Assembly: GCF_009299795.1 (NCBI RefSeq)
Contig: NZ_VIGP01000003.1
Coordinates: 372,001 to 436,000, forward strand
Reading direction: 5' to 3'
Origin: Brachybacterium subflavum
GTDB taxonomy: Bacteria > Actinomycetota > Actinomycetes > Actinomycetales > Dermabacteraceae
DNA: 64,000 nucleotides
The notes beneath the pieces were generated by a model. It was not told where the DNA came from and searched no databases. It saw only the letters and a program-made list of their open reading frames with translations. The position numbers and the translations under genes were made by a program. Shown one piece after another: positions 1-8,290 of the stretch (position 1 is its first letter; each line of letters begins with the position of its first letter).

Positions 1-948
1 AGGGAGGGGCCCAGCGGCCGCTCCCGCATGCCCCAGCAGGCCATGCGCGTGCTGCGCGAGGGGATGGCCCACGGTCCTGTGCTCGTGCAGGTGCCGCGCT
101 CCGGCTACGTCCCCGCGGTCGCCTGCACCTTCTGCGGCACCCGCTGCCGCTGTCCCCAGTGCGCCGCGCCGCTCGTGCTGCGCGGGCGCGGCGGCGGTCT
201 CCAGTGCACCGTGTGCGGGCGCCGCGAGGACGCCTACCGCTGCCCGGAGTGCTCGCGCACGCAGGTGAGGGCCCTCGTCATCGGCTCCGCCCGCACCGCC
301 GAGGAGCTGCGGCGGGCCTTCCCCGACGCCCCCTTCCGCGTCGCCGGCGGAGCCCAGGGCCCGGTCCCCGACGACGACGTGCCCGACGGGGCGATCGTCG
401 TCGCGACCCCGGGCGCCGAGCCCGCGCCGCCCGCAGGGTTCGCGGCCGCCCTTCTTCTCGACGCCGACGCGATGCTCGCCCGCGCCGCCTTTGACGCCGA
501 CGTCGAGGCCGTGCGCCGCTGGTCCAACGCGATCGCCCTCGTGCGGCCCCAGGCCGAGGGAGGGCGCGTGCTGATCGTCGGCACCTCGACGCTCCCCGCG
601 ATCCGTGATCTCGTCGCCCACCGCTCGCGCGTCTTCCTCGACCGGGTCATGGAGGACCGCCGCGCCCTGGATCTCCCCCCGATCTCGAAGGTCGCCGAGG
701 TCGTCGGCGACCGGCCCGCCGTGCGCTCCTTCCTGGCCCAGACCGCCCTGCCCGACGGCACGGACGACTTCGGGCCCGTCGACGTCCCCGAGGAGGACGA
801 CCGCATCCGCTCGCGCGCCGTGCTGCGCCTGCCCGTCGAGCGCTCGCGCGAGCTCGCCGACGCCCTCCGCGCCGGCATCGCGGCCCGCAGCGCGCACAAG
901 GACCCCGGCTCCCTGCGCGTGCGCCTCGATCCGCCCGACGTGTTCTGA
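1..948 (+). CDS. priA: Primosomal protein N' (PriA), C-terminal part
   Basis: The reading frame is already open at base 1, so the N-terminal part lies outside the window; 315 residues are visible. PriA restarts stalled replication forks by loading the primosome. The zinc-binding region is clear: a CTFCGTRCRCPQC cluster near residues 43-55 of the visible part and a CTVC...CPEC cluster some 15 residues later, eight cysteines in all. The following region is poor in classical helicase motifs; actinobacterial PriA proteins are known to have degenerate ATPase motifs, which fits. The order priA-fmt-rsmB-rpe is common in actinomycetes and supports the call. An ATG at base 28 is internal, not the start. 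Confidence 0.85.
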   Translation, partial: REGPSGRSRMPQQAMRVLREGMAHGPVLVQVPRSGYVPAVACTFCGTRCRCPQCAAPLVLRGRGGGLQCTVCGRREDAYRCPECSRTQVRALVIGSARTAEELRRAFPDAPFRVAGGAQGPVPDDDVPDGAIVVATPGAEPAPPAGFAAALLLDADAMLARAAFDADVEAVRRWSNAIALVRPQAEGGRVLIVGTSTLPAIRDLVAHRSRVFLDRVMEDRRALDLPPISKVAEVVGDRPAVRSFLAQTALPDGTDDFGPVDVPEEDDRIRSRAVLRLPVERSRELADALRAGIAARSAHKDPGSLRVRLDPPDVF

Positions 949-959
949 GCCCCCGCCCG

Positions 960-965
960 TAGAAT
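960..965 (+). promoter_or_regulatory. -10 element for a leaderless fmt transcript
   Basis: TAGAAT lies 8 bases before the fmt ATG, which is where transcription would begin. No Shine-Dalgarno sequence fits in that space. This is one of several similar arrangements in the window. The call rests on motif and spacing only. Confidence 0.5.
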
Positions 966-973
966 GGCTGATC

Positions 974-1966
974 ATGCGCATCCTCTTCGCCGGCACCCCT
1001 GAGGTCGCCGTCCCCTCGCTCCGCGCGCTGCTCGACTCGCCCCACGAGGTCGTCGCGGTGCTCACCCGCCCCGATGCCCCCTCGGGCCGCGGCCGGACCC
1101 TGCGGCCGAGTCCCGTCCGCGTCCTCGCCGAGGAGGCGGGTGTCCCCGTGCTCACCCCGGGCTCGCTGCGCGGGGAGGACGTGCTCTCGCAGCTGCGCGA
1201 CCTGGACGTCGAGGCGGCGGCCGTCGTGGCCTACGGGAACCTGGTCCCTCCGGCTGCGCTCGCGATCCCCCCGCGCGGCTGGGTGAACCTGCACTTCTCG
1301 CTGCTGCCCGCCTGGCGCGGCGCCGCCCCCGCCCAGCGCGCGGTGCTCGCCGGGCAGGAGAGCACCGGCATGACCACCTTCCTGCTCGAGAAGGGCATGG
1401 ACACCGGCCCCGTGCTCGCGACCCGCACGGTCGCCATCGACCCCTTCGAGACCGCCGGCTCCCTCCTGGACCGGATGGCGGTCGACGGCGCTCCGCTCCT
1501 GGTCGAGACGCTCGACGCCCTCGCGGACGGCACCGCGCGCGCGGTGCCGCAGAGCGAGGAGGGCGTGACCCGGGCAGCCAAGCTCACGCCCGCCGAGGCC
1601 GAGCTCGACCTCAGCCTTCCCTCCCACGAGGTCTCCGCCCGCATCCGCGGCATGAGCCCGCACCCCGGCGCGTGGACCACCTGGGAGGGCGAGCGGATGA
1701 AGGTGCTGGGCATCGAGCCCGTGCGCAGCGAGGCCCCGCAGCTGGCGCCCGGCCGCCTGCACGCCACGCGCAGGCAGCTGCTGATCGGCACCGGCAGCGA
1801 GCCCCTCGCCCTCGCCCAGCTCGCCCCTGCCGGGCGTCGCGCCATGCGCGCGGCGGACTGGGCCCGCGGCGCGGGCCTCGCCGAGGGCGCCGCGTTCGGG
1901 GCCGCGGACCACTCCGCTGACGACCCCGCCGACCGTCCCGCCGACGAGCAGGAGAGCACCCGATGA
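974..1966 (+). CDS. fmt: Methionyl-tRNA formyltransferase
   Basis: This 330-residue protein formylates initiator Met-tRNA using 10-formyl-tetrahydrofolate, in the cytoplasm. The N-terminus MRILFAGTPEVAVPSL is typical of the family. The catalytic segment NLHFSLLPAWRGAAPAQ is at about residues 103-120, holding the family's Asn and His, followed by EKGMDTGPV with the catalytic Asp. The C-terminal OB-like tRNA-binding domain follows, ending in an Asp- and Ala-rich tail. The ATG at 974 is chosen for its homology to family starts and the adjacent TAGAAT element. The stop overlaps the rsmB ATG by four bases (ATGA), implying translational coupling. Confidence 0.95.
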   Translation: MRILFAGTPEVAVPSLRALLDSPHEVVAVLTRPDAPSGRGRTLRPSPVRVLAEEAGVPVLTPGSLRGEDVLSQLRDLDVEAAAVVAYGNLVPPAALAIPPRGWVNLHFSLLPAWRGAAPAQRAVLAGQESTGMTTFLLEKGMDTGPVLATRTVAIDPFETAGSLLDRMAVDGAPLLVETLDALADGTARAVPQSEEGVTRAAKLTPAEAELDLSLPSHEVSARIRGMSPHPGAWTTWEGERMKVLGIEPVRSEAPQLAPGRLHATRRQLLIGTGSEPLALAQLAPAGRRAMRAADWARGAGLAEGAAFGAADHSADDPADRPADEQESTR

Positions 1967-3606
1967 ACGCGCACCATGACCAGGGACGGGACCGGCCCGA
2001 CCACCGGGACCGGCGTGACCACGGCGGTCGCCGGGAGGATCGGCGCGACGGCCACCACGGTGCCGGCCGCGACGCCAAGGGCCGCGAGCGCTCCGGGTCC
2101 CGCGGGCGGGGAGGCCCCCGCCGCGGCTGGTCCCAGGAGCGACCGTCCGAGCGCCGCCGCAGCACGACGGGCTCCCGCACGGTCGCCTATGACGCCCTGC
2201 GCGCGGTCCATGAGGACGACGCCTACGCGAACCTCACCCTTCCGCACCAGCTGCGCCGCGCCCGCCTGCACGGCCGCGACGCCGCGTTCACGACCGAGCT
2301 GTTCTACGGCACGCTGCGCGCCCAGGGTCGCCTGGACGCGATCCTCTCGCTGTGCATCGACCGTCCCCTCGACGACGTCGAGGAGGCGGTGCGCGACGTG
2401 CTGCGGCTCGGCGCGTACCAGCTGCTGGACATGAGCGTCGCCCCGCACGCCGCGACCTCCGAGACCGTGGCCCTCGCCCGCTCCCGGGTGGGTGCGGGCG
2501 CAGCGAGCTTCGTCAACGCCGTGCTGCGCCGGGTCGGTGAGAAGGACCTGCCGAGCTGGGTCGCCGAGGCCGCCCCGGACCGCGCGCAGGACGAGATCGG
2601 GCACCTGGCCGTCGCCCACTCGCATCCCGCGTGGATGGTGCGCGCCCTCTCCGACGCCCTGGCCGCCCACGGCCGCGACCGCTCCGAGATCGACGACCTG
2701 CTGGCAGCGCAGAACGCCGCGCCCTCGGTCTCCCTGGTCATGCGCCCCGGCCTCAGCGACCCCGAGGAGCTCGCCGCCGCCGGCGCCGAGCCCGGTCGCC
2801 TCAGCGTCTTCGCCGCCTCCTGGCCCGGCGGCGATCCGGGCGGGGCCGCCCCCGTCGCCGAGGGGCGCGCCGCCGTGCAGGACGAGGGCTCCCAGCTGAT
2901 GGCCCTCGCCCTGGGCCTCGGCGCCGACGACCTCGTGGAGGGTCCGGACCATCACTGGCTCGACCTCTGCTCGGGCCCGGGCGGCAAGACCGCGCTTCTG
3001 ACCGGCCTCGCCCTCGAGCGCGATGCCGATCTGCTCGCGATCGAGCTGCAGCCCCACCGCGTCGACCTCGTGCGCCGCGCCGTCGCGACGCTCGTCGAGG
3101 CCGGCGCCGAGACCGAGGTCCGCGAGGGCGACGGCACGAAGATCGGCGACGAGATGCCGGGCCGCTTCTCGCGCGTGCTGGCCGACGTGCCGTGCACCGG
3201 CATGGGAGCGCTGCGGCGCCGGCCGGAGTCGCGCTGGCGCCGCAGCCCCGGGGACGTCGGCTCTATGGGCCGCGTGCAGCGGGACCTGCTGGCCAGCGCC
3301 CTGGACGCAGCCGGCCCCGGGGGACTGATCGCCTACGTGACCTGCTCCCCGCACGTCGCCGAGACCCTGCTCGTGGTCAAGGACGTGCTGCGTCGCCGCG
3401 ACGACGTCGAGCAGCTCGACGCCCGCCCCGCCGTCCGCGCGGGGCTGCTCCCCGAGGCGCTCGAGGGGACGGAACTCGGCGAGGGCCCGAGCGTGCAGCT
3501 GTGGCCGCACGTGCACGGCACCGACGCGATGTTCCTGGCCCTCCTGCGCCGCCTGCCCGAGACCCCCGAGCCCGCAGACACCTCCGAGGAGAGGACGCAC
3601 CCGTGA
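1963..3606 (+). CDS. rsmB: 16S rRNA (cytosine-967-C5)-methyltransferase
   Basis: This protein methylates C967 of 16S rRNA with S-adenosylmethionine. At 547 residues it is longer than the usual 430-480 because the first 65 or so residues form a disordered Asp/Arg/His/Gly-rich extension (repeats such as [12 protein letters not shown]). A NusB-like RNA-binding domain covers about residues 70-200. The methyltransferase domain has motif [16 protein letters not shown] near residue 332, the motif IV cysteine in DVPCTGMG near 407, and the second catalytic cysteine in YVTCSPH near 457. It overlaps fmt upstream and rpe downstream by four bases each. Some shortening from a later start is possible, because the extension is unlike the enzyme core. 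Confidence 0.93.
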   Translation: MNAHHDQGRDRPDHRDRRDHGGRREDRRDGHHGAGRDAKGRERSGSRGRGGPRRGWSQERPSERRRSTTGSRTVAYDALRAVHEDDAYANLTLPHQLRRARLHGRDAAFTTELFYGTLRAQGRLDAILSLCIDRPLDDVEEAVRDVLRLGAYQLLDMSVAPHAATSETVALARSRVGAGAASFVNAVLRRVGEKDLPSWVAEAAPDRAQDEIGHLAVAHSHPAWMVRALSDALAAHGRDRSEIDDLLAAQNAAPSVSLVMRPGLSDPEELAAAGAEPGRLSVFAASWPGGDPGGAAPVAEGRAAVQDEGSQLMALALGLGADDLVEGPDHHWLDLCSGPGGKTALLTGLALERDADLLAIELQPHRVDLVRRAVATLVEAGAETEVREGDGTKIGDEMPGRFSRVLADVPCTGMGALRRRPESRWRRSPGDVGSMGRVQRDLLASALDAAGPGGLIAYVTCSPHVAETLLVVKDVLRRRDDVEQLDARPAVRAGLLPEALEGTELGEGPSVQLWPHVHGTDAMFLALLRRLPETPEPADTSEERTHP

Positions 3607-4280
3607 CCTACTCGACCGATTCCGCCTTCATCCATCCCAGCATCCTCAACGCCGACTTCATGCGCATCGGCGAGGAGCTCGATCGCATCGCCGGCGCCGA
3701 CAGCGTCCACGTCGACATCATGGACGGCCGCTTCGTCCCGAACATCACCTTCGGCGTGGACATGGTCTCCCAGATCGTCCGCCACGGCCCGATCCCGGTG
3801 GACGCCCACCTCATGATCGAGGACGCCGACCGCGAGGCCCCCGCCTACGCCGAGGCCGGCGCCGATTCGGTGACCTTCCACCTCGAGGCCGCGAGCGCCC
3901 CCGTCCGCCTGGCCCGCGAGCTGCGTGCGAAGAGCGCCCGCGCCGGGGTCGCCCTGCGCCCGGCGACGCCCGTCGAGCCGCTGCTGGACATCATCGGCGA
4001 ATTCGACATGCTCCTGCTGATGACCGTCGAGCCCGGCTTCGGCGGCCAGAGCTTCCTGCAGACCATGCTCCCGAAGATCCGCCGCGCGCGGCAGGCGATC
4101 AGCGACGCGCACCTGGAGGTCTCGATCCAGGTCGACGGGGGAGTGAACCGCGAGACCATCGAGCGCTGCGCCGAGGCGGGCGCCAACGTGTTCGTCGCCG
4201 GCTCCGCCATCTACCGCGCGCAGGACGCGGCCTCCGAGATCGACGCCCTGCGCACCCTCGCGAGCAGCCACGGCCACTGA
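3603..4280 (+). CDS. rpe: Ribulose-phosphate 3-epimerase
   Basis: This 225-residue TIM-barrel enzyme interconverts ribulose 5-phosphate and xylulose 5-phosphate in the pentose phosphate pathway. Visible motifs are HPSILNADF at the N-terminus, [16 protein letters not shown] with the metal-binding His and Asp near residues 34-50, [12 protein letters not shown] near 140 and QVDGGVN near 176 for phosphate and metal binding. The GTG start overlaps the rsmB stop (GTGA), so translation is coupled. A stable hairpin 20 bases after the stop probably ends the priA-fmt-rsmB-rpe transcript. Confidence 0.95.
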   Translation: MTYSTDSAFIHPSILNADFMRIGEELDRIAGADSVHVDIMDGRFVPNITFGVDMVSQIVRHGPIPVDAHLMIEDADREAPAYAEAGADSVTFHLEAASAPVRLARELRAKSARAGVALRPATPVEPLLDIIGEFDMLLLMTVEPGFGGQSFLQTMLPKIRRARQAISDAHLEVSIQVDGGVNRETIERCAEAGANVFVAGSAIYRAQDAASEIDALRTLASSHGH

Positions 4281-4299
4281 GCGCGCAAGCCCGCCCCGC

Positions 4300-4318
4300 C
4301 CCCGGGGGACACCCGGGG
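4300..4318 (+). terminator. Probable terminator hairpin after rpe
   Basis: CCCCGGG and CCCGGGG form a perfect 7-base-pair stem around the loop GGACA. It sits 20 bases after the rpe stop and before the separate riboswitch transcript. No U-tract follows, as is usual in very GC-rich actinomycetes. Confidence 0.5.
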
Positions 4319-4389
4319 ATCGGACCCCGCAGCGTGAACGCGGATGTCCTCCGGGACACACCGGAACCCGCCGTGACCTGGGAACGGGC

Positions 4390-4395
4390 TAGAGT
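4390..4395 (+). promoter_or_regulatory. -10 element upstream of the FMN riboswitch
   Basis: TAGAGT lies 18 bases before the first strand of riboswitch helix P1, so transcription would start about 4402 and the aptamer would be intact at the 5' end. Motif and spacing only. Confidence 0.45.
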
Positions 4396-4413
4396 CTCCT
4401 CGTCACCACGGTG

Positions 4414-4540
4414 ACGTGCTCCGGGGTCGGTGGAAATCCGAGCCGGCGGTCATAGTCCGCGACCCGTCCTGCCCGCGCAGGCCGGTGGAGCCGGTGGAAC
4501 TCCGGCACCGACAGTCACAGCCTGGATGAGAGGCGCACGT
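4414..4540 (+). promoter_or_regulatory. FMN riboswitch (RFN element)
   Basis: The conserved RFN blocks are all present: GGAAATCCGAGCCGGCGGT, then CATAGTCCGCGACCC, then GGTGGAACTCCGGCACCGAC, AGTCACAGCCTGGATGAGAG. The closing helix P1 is a perfect ACGTGC (4414-4419) to GCACGT (4535-4540) pairing. RFN elements bind flavin mononucleotide and shut off riboflavin synthesis or uptake genes. The next gene is a PnuC-fold transporter, so this is the RibM/PnuX arrangement known from Corynebacterium and Streptomyces. Downstream bases 4576-4582 (CGTGCGC) are complementary to the 3' strand of P1 (GCGCACG, 4533-4539), giving a plausible alternative fold. Whether control is on transcription or translation cannot be decided from sequence. 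Confidence 0.93.
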
Positions 4541-4629
4541 CCTGCATGCTGCGGCCCGGCACGTCCGGGCGCGCTCGTGCGCAGGATCCCGCTCCCGGCG
4601 TCCGTCGCCCCGAGCGGAAGGCAGTGGTC

Positions 4630-5337
4630 ATGGGAGTCATCGAGTGGCTCTTCAACGCGAAGATCGAATTCGCCGGAGGGCAGTTCCTGCTCTGGCGCGA
4701 GGTCGTGGGCAACGTGTTCGGGCTCCTCAGCGCCCTCGGCGGCATGCGCCGGAAGGTCTGGGCGTGGCCCATCGGCATCATCGGCAACCTGCTTCTGCTC
4801 ACCGTGTTCCTCGGCAGCGTGTTCGGCACCCCGAATCCCGTCGACCTCCTGGGCCAGGCCGGCCGTCAGGTGATGTTCATCGTCACCAGCATCTACGGCT
4901 GGTGGCGCTGGCACTCCGCGCGCACCGGCGGGGGCACCGCCGTCGAGCCCCGATGGGCCGGAGGGGGCACGCGGGCCCTGCTCGTCGTGGTCCTCGTCGG
5001 CGGCACCGCCGCGCTCACCCCGCTGTTCCGCGCGCTCGGCTCCTACGAACCGGTCTGGGCCGACGCCTGGATCTTCATGGGCAGCCTCCTGGCGACCTTC
5101 GGCATGGCCAAGGGCTGGGTCGAGTTCTGGCTCATCTGGGTCGCGGTCGACGTGGTGGGCGTGCCCCTCCTGTTCTCCGCCGGCTACTACGCGAGCGGTC
5201 TCATGTATGTCTTCTACGGGCTGTTCACCCTCACCGGGTTCTTCGTCTGGTGGCGCGTGCGGACCCGGGAGGACCGCGCGGTCACCGTCGAGACCGCTCA
5301 TCTGGATCCCACCGTCGGCCGGCGCCGGCGTCCGTGA
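4630..5337 (+). CDS. ribM: Riboflavin transporter of the RibM/PnuX (PnuC) family
   Basis: This 235-residue membrane protein has about six or seven hydrophobic segments and the aromatic-rich loops of the PnuC fold (for example YGWWRWHS near residue 92 and WVEFWLIWVAVDV near 160). PnuC itself carries nicotinamide riboside, but members under FMN riboswitches (RibM, PnuX) are known to import riboflavin; the RFN element here makes riboflavin the likely substrate. The ATG at 4630 has GGAAGG about 8 bases upstream. A hairpin CGCTC/GAGCG (4590-4594 with 4612-4616) abuts that ribosome binding site and may take part in riboswitch control. Upstream in-frame ATGs lie inside the riboswitch region and were rejected. 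Confidence 0.88.
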   Translation: MGVIEWLFNAKIEFAGGQFLLWREVVGNVFGLLSALGGMRRKVWAWPIGIIGNLLLLTVFLGSVFGTPNPVDLLGQAGRQVMFIVTSIYGWWRWHSARTGGGTAVEPRWAGGGTRALLVVVLVGGTAALTPLFRALGSYEPVWADAWIFMGSLLATFGMAKGWVEFWLIWVAVDVVGVPLLFSAGYYASGLMYVFYGLFTLTGFFVWWRVRTREDRAVTVETAHLDPTVGRRRRP

Positions 5338-5391
5338 CCGAGCGCCGCGGCCGGGGCTGAGATGGCGGACCCCGACACCGCCGACGACCGA

Positions 5392-5397
5392 TACCCT
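5392..5397 (+). promoter_or_regulatory. -10 element for a leaderless hisE transcript
   Basis: TACCCT is followed by six bases and then the GTG start at 5404. The stretch GATACCCTGGTGCCGTG closely matches the pafBC start region (GATACGGTGGTGCGGTG), which supports a shared leaderless promoter design. Confidence 0.55.
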
Positions 5398-5403
5398 GGT
5401 GCC

Positions 5404-5667
5404 GTGAAGGATTTCGAGTCGCTGCACGCCGAGCTGACCCAGAAGGCCGCCGACCGCCCCGAGGGGTCCGGCACGGTCGCCGAGCTGGACGCCGGCGTGC
5501 ATGCCATCGGCAAGAAGATCGTCGAGGAGGCCGCCGAGGTCTGGATGGCCTGCGAGCACGAGTCGCACGAGGCCGCCGCCGAGGAGATCTCCCAGCTCCT
5601 CTACCACCTCCAGGTGATGATGATCGCCAAGGACATCACGCTCGAGGACGTCTACCGACATCTGTGA
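5404..5667 (+). CDS. hisE: Phosphoribosyl-ATP pyrophosphatase
   Basis: This 87-residue all-helical enzyme hydrolyses phosphoribosyl-ATP to phosphoribosyl-AMP in the second step of histidine synthesis. The MazG-like metal site is seen in [18 protein letters not shown] (about residues 35-52) and [14 protein letters not shown] (about 60-73). The GTG at 5404 is preferred over the in-frame ATG at 5362: the protein then begins (V)[10 protein letters not shown] like other HisE proteins, and a -10 element sits six bases upstream. Its neighbour hisG encodes the first step of the pathway. Confidence 0.92.
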   Translation: MKDFESLHAELTQKAADRPEGSGTVAELDAGVHAIGKKIVEEAAEVWMACEHESHEAAAEEISQLLYHLQVMMIAKDITLEDVYRHL

Positions 5668-5737
5668 CGGGCCGCCCCGCATCTCCGTCCCGCAGACCGC
5701 CCCGTCCTCCCGCCGCCCCTCCGCCGAAGGGAATCCC

Positions 5738-6595
5738 GTGCTCCGCATCGCCGTGCCCAACAAGGGCGCTCTGTCCGAACCCGCCGCCGCCCTGCTCTCC
5801 GAGGCGGGCTACCGCCGCCGCGGCACCGCCAAGGAGCTCGTCCTGGTCGACGAGCCCAACAACGTCGAGCTGTTCTTCCTGCGCCCCCGTGACATCGCGG
5901 TCTACGTGGGATCGGGGACCGTGGACGTCGGCATCACCGGGCAGGACATGCTCGCCGACTCCCGCACCGCCGCCGAGGTGATCCTGCCCCTGGGCTTCGC
6001 GCACTCCACCTTCCGCTTCGCCGCCGAGGCGGGCGAGGAGCGCGACCTCGGCGCACTCGCGGGCGCGCGCATCGCGACCTCGTACGAGAACCTCGTCGAG
6101 GACCACCTCGCCGAGCACGGTGTGGAGGCGACGGTCGTCCACCTCGACGGCGCCGTGGAGAGCTCGATCCGCCTGGGCGTCGCCGACGTCATCGCGGACG
6201 TGGTGGAGACCGGGACCACCCTGCGCCAGGCCGGGCTCTCCGTCTTCGGTGACCCCATCATGACCAGCCAGGCCGTGCTCTTCTCCCGGCCCGAGCTCAC
6301 GCTGGACGACGACGCCGCGCACACCCTCGAGGTGCTCGTGCGCCGGGTCCGCGGCGTCCTCGTCGCGCGGGAGTACGTGCTGATCGACTACGACATCCCC
6401 ACCGAGAAGCTCGAGGGCGCGGTCGCGGTCACTCCGGGCTTCGAGGCGCCCACCGTCTCCGAGCTGCACCGCAGCGGATGGTCCGCCGTGCGCTCGATGG
6501 TCGCGGTCTCCGAGACCAACCAGGTCATGGACGCGCTGTACGAGGCGGGCGCACGCGCGATCCTCGTCACCGCGATCCAGGCCTGCCGGATGTGA
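5738..6595 (+). CDS. hisG: ATP phosphoribosyltransferase, long form
   Basis: HisG condenses ATP with PRPP, the committed and feedback-inhibited step of histidine synthesis. The 285-residue length and a C-terminal domain of about 75 residues mark the long form, which carries its own histidine-binding regulatory domain and needs no HisZ. Motifs include [14 protein letters not shown] at the start, [13 protein letters not shown] near residue 64 and the PRPP-binding [14 protein letters not shown] near 154. The start is a GTG with GAAGGG about 6 bases upstream. A 70-base gap separates it from hisE; the next gene starts four bases after the stop. Confidence 0.95.
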   Translation: MLRIAVPNKGALSEPAAALLSEAGYRRRGTAKELVLVDEPNNVELFFLRPRDIAVYVGSGTVDVGITGQDMLADSRTAAEVILPLGFAHSTFRFAAEAGEERDLGALAGARIATSYENLVEDHLAEHGVEATVVHLDGAVESSIRLGVADVIADVVETGTTLRQAGLSVFGDPIMTSQAVLFSRPELTLDDDAAHTLEVLVRRVRGVLVAREYVLIDYDIPTEKLEGAVAVTPGFEAPTVSELHRSGWSAVRSMVAVSETNQVMDALYEAGARAILVTAIQACRM

Positions 6596-6599
6596 GCGC

Positions 6600-7058
6600 A
6601 TGAGCATCAGCGCGCCCGACGGGCCCGACGGCACGGTCGTCCTGCGGCCGCGGGTGACGCGCGTCGTCGCCTACGTGATCGGCTCCGTGGTGCTGCTCGC
6701 CGCGATCGTCCTGTCGCTCCTCACCCACTTCGGGTTCGCGGACACCGTCGGCTTCCTCGCCTTCGGCCTGGCGGTGCTCTGGTTCTGCCACCGGGAGGGC
6801 TCCGTGCGCGCGACCGCGCACGCCGACCGGCTCGTGGTGCGGAACCTCATGGCGACCCGCGAGCTCGAGTGGGCGGAGATCATCGGCGTGGTCTTCCCGC
6901 CCGGGGACCCGTGGGCGAAGCTCGATCTGGCCGACGGCGACACGCTCTCGGTGATGGCCGTGCAGCGCACCGACGGCGAGAGGGGCATGACGGCGGCGCG
7001 CCGCCTCGCCGGCATGGTCGCCGAGCGCTCGGGGGCCGAGGGCTCCGCCAACGCCTGA
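6600..7058 (+). CDS. Membrane protein with bacterial PH domain
   Basis: This 152-residue protein has two hydrophobic segments (about residues 21-42 and 48-63) followed by a compact domain with VRATAHADRLVVRNLMATRELEW and IIGVVFPPGDPW, the pattern of small bacterial PH-domain proteins. It starts four bases after hisG, a neighbourhood seen widely in actinomycetes. Its function is not known. The catalytic state of HisG does not obviously depend on it; the link may be only genomic. Confidence 0.75.
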   Translation: MSISAPDGPDGTVVLRPRVTRVVAYVIGSVVLLAAIVLSLLTHFGFADTVGFLAFGLAVLWFCHREGSVRATAHADRLVVRNLMATRELEWAEIIGVVFPPGDPWAKLDLADGDTLSVMAVQRTDGERGMTAARRLAGMVAERSGAEGSANA

Positions 7059-7086
7059 TCCTCCTGAGGGGCGCAGCGGCGCCGTC

Positions 7087-8253
7087 TCAGCGTTCAGCGG
7101 GGTCCGCGAGCCCGGCCGCGTGGCGGCCGGCCGCGGCCGCGAAGAGGAACGGCCACGGGTCGTCCTCCATGGCGCGACCCATCGTGCGCAGGCCGACGGG
7201 GGAGCCGTCGAGCGCTTCGCGCAGCCCCGCCCGCGGCACGTCGATGATCCGGTGCTCGACCCCTCGCGTGAGGGCAGGTTCAATAACAGCGCTTTCAAGC
7301 TGTTGCGTGACGTACTGCGTGAAAGCACTGTCCTCGGAGTCGGGATCGGGTTCCGCGGCGAGCACGGGCACGTCGGCCGCGGCCAGCGCGGCCCGCCCCA
7401 GGAGGGTGAGGCTGTGGTGGGACGCGCCGCGGTGACGGGAGCGGGCGTCCGCCCCCGAGACCCGGAGCGCGGCGACGGGCCGCCCGCCCAGCACCGCCGT
7501 GGCATGGAGCCCCTCGGCGGCCTGGATCCCCGAGAAGCCCCAGTCGGTGCCGGTGCCGAGGTTCCCCGGTCCCTGCGCGAGCACCACCACGTCGGCCCCG
7601 CAGACGGCCTTCGCGCCGAGCAGCGCCGTGTGCACGGTCACGGCCTCGAGGTCCCCGCCGAACGCCTGGCCGGCGCTGATGCAGGCGACGAGGTCCCCAG
7701 TCTCCCGCAGGCGCGCGACCGTGCGCGAATAGGCGGCGGGGAGCGCCGCGCCGTCGCTCATCACGTAGGCGATCCGTGCTTCCGGCGCCTGGGCGCGCAC
7801 ACCGGCGACGACCGCGGGCAGGGCGGAGTGGAGGTCGGCGAGCACCACGGGCATGCCGTCCAGGTCCTGCGTCGCCTCGAGAGCCGCGCGGTGCGGGGAT
7901 CCGGGATCGTCGAGCGCGTCGACGAGGGTCTGCATCGGGGTGTAGCGCGCCTTGACCATGTGGCCCGTCGGCTGCTGCGTCTCCGGGAGCTCCCCGGCGC
8001 GGGCGACGACGAGCGCCTGCCCGCCGGTGCCGAGTCCGCGCCGCAGCGCGTTGGCGTTCAGCAGCACGTCCTCGCCCTCGGCGATCTCCCCCACGAGCTC
8101 GGGATAGGAGAGCGCCGGCACGGTGCTCGGGCGGTCCGTCGACGCCTCTCCCTCCGGTTCCTCCGGCCCATCGGTCCGGGCGACCCGGAGCATCTGGACG
8201 CCCCGCCAGGGCGCGCTCACCTCGAGGACACGCCCTCGCTCCCACTGCAGCAT
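7087..8253 (-). CDS. DUF3866 family protein
   Basis: This 388-residue protein matches what is known of the actinobacterial DUF3866 family: it starts MLQWERGRVLEV, has a conserved HMVKARYTPMQTLVDALDD segment near residue 93, and a glycine-rich LAQGPGNLGTGTDWGFSG stretch near 225. No catalytic function is established. The ATG at 8253 is chosen because TACGCT lies exactly six bases upstream and an upstream extension would run into the pafBC promoter. It is divergent from pafBC, with a gap of only 37 bases, and converges with the PH-domain gene. Confidence 0.85.
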   Translation of the reverse strand: MLQWERGRVLEVSAPWRGVQMLRVARTDGPEEPEGEASTDRPSTVPALSYPELVGEIAEGEDVLLNANALRRGLGTGGQALVVARAGELPETQQPTGHMVKARYTPMQTLVDALDDPGSPHRAALEATQDLDGMPVVLADLHSALPAVVAGVRAQAPEARIAYVMSDGAALPAAYSRTVARLRETGDLVACISAGQAFGGDLEAVTVHTALLGAKAVCGADVVVLAQGPGNLGTGTDWGFSGIQAAEGLHATAVLGGRPVAALRVSGADARSRHRGASHHSLTLLGRAALAAADVPVLAAEPDPDSEDSAFTQYVTQQLESAVIEPALTRGVEHRIIDVPRAGLREALDGSPVGLRTMGRAMEDDPWPFLFAAAAGRHAAGLADPAER

Positions 8254-8259
8254 GCGGCA

Positions 8260-8284
8260 AGCGTAGCGAGTGGGCGGATACGGT
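8260..8284. promoter_or_regulatory. Divergent leaderless promoters for DUF3866 and pafBC
   Basis: On the minus strand TACGCT (8260-8265) is six bases from the DUF3866 ATG. On the plus strand TACGGT (8279-8284) is six bases from the pafBC GTG at 8291. Both give transcripts that begin at the start codon. The two -10 elements lie 13 bases apart, so each promoter's upstream region lies over the other gene's start. Confidence 0.55.
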
Positions 8285-8290
8285 GGTGCG

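Noticed and set aside
5362-5403. ATG at 5362 as the hisE start
   Set aside because: The added residues are not typical of HisE, and the -10 element for the leaderless GTG 5404 lies inside this stretch.
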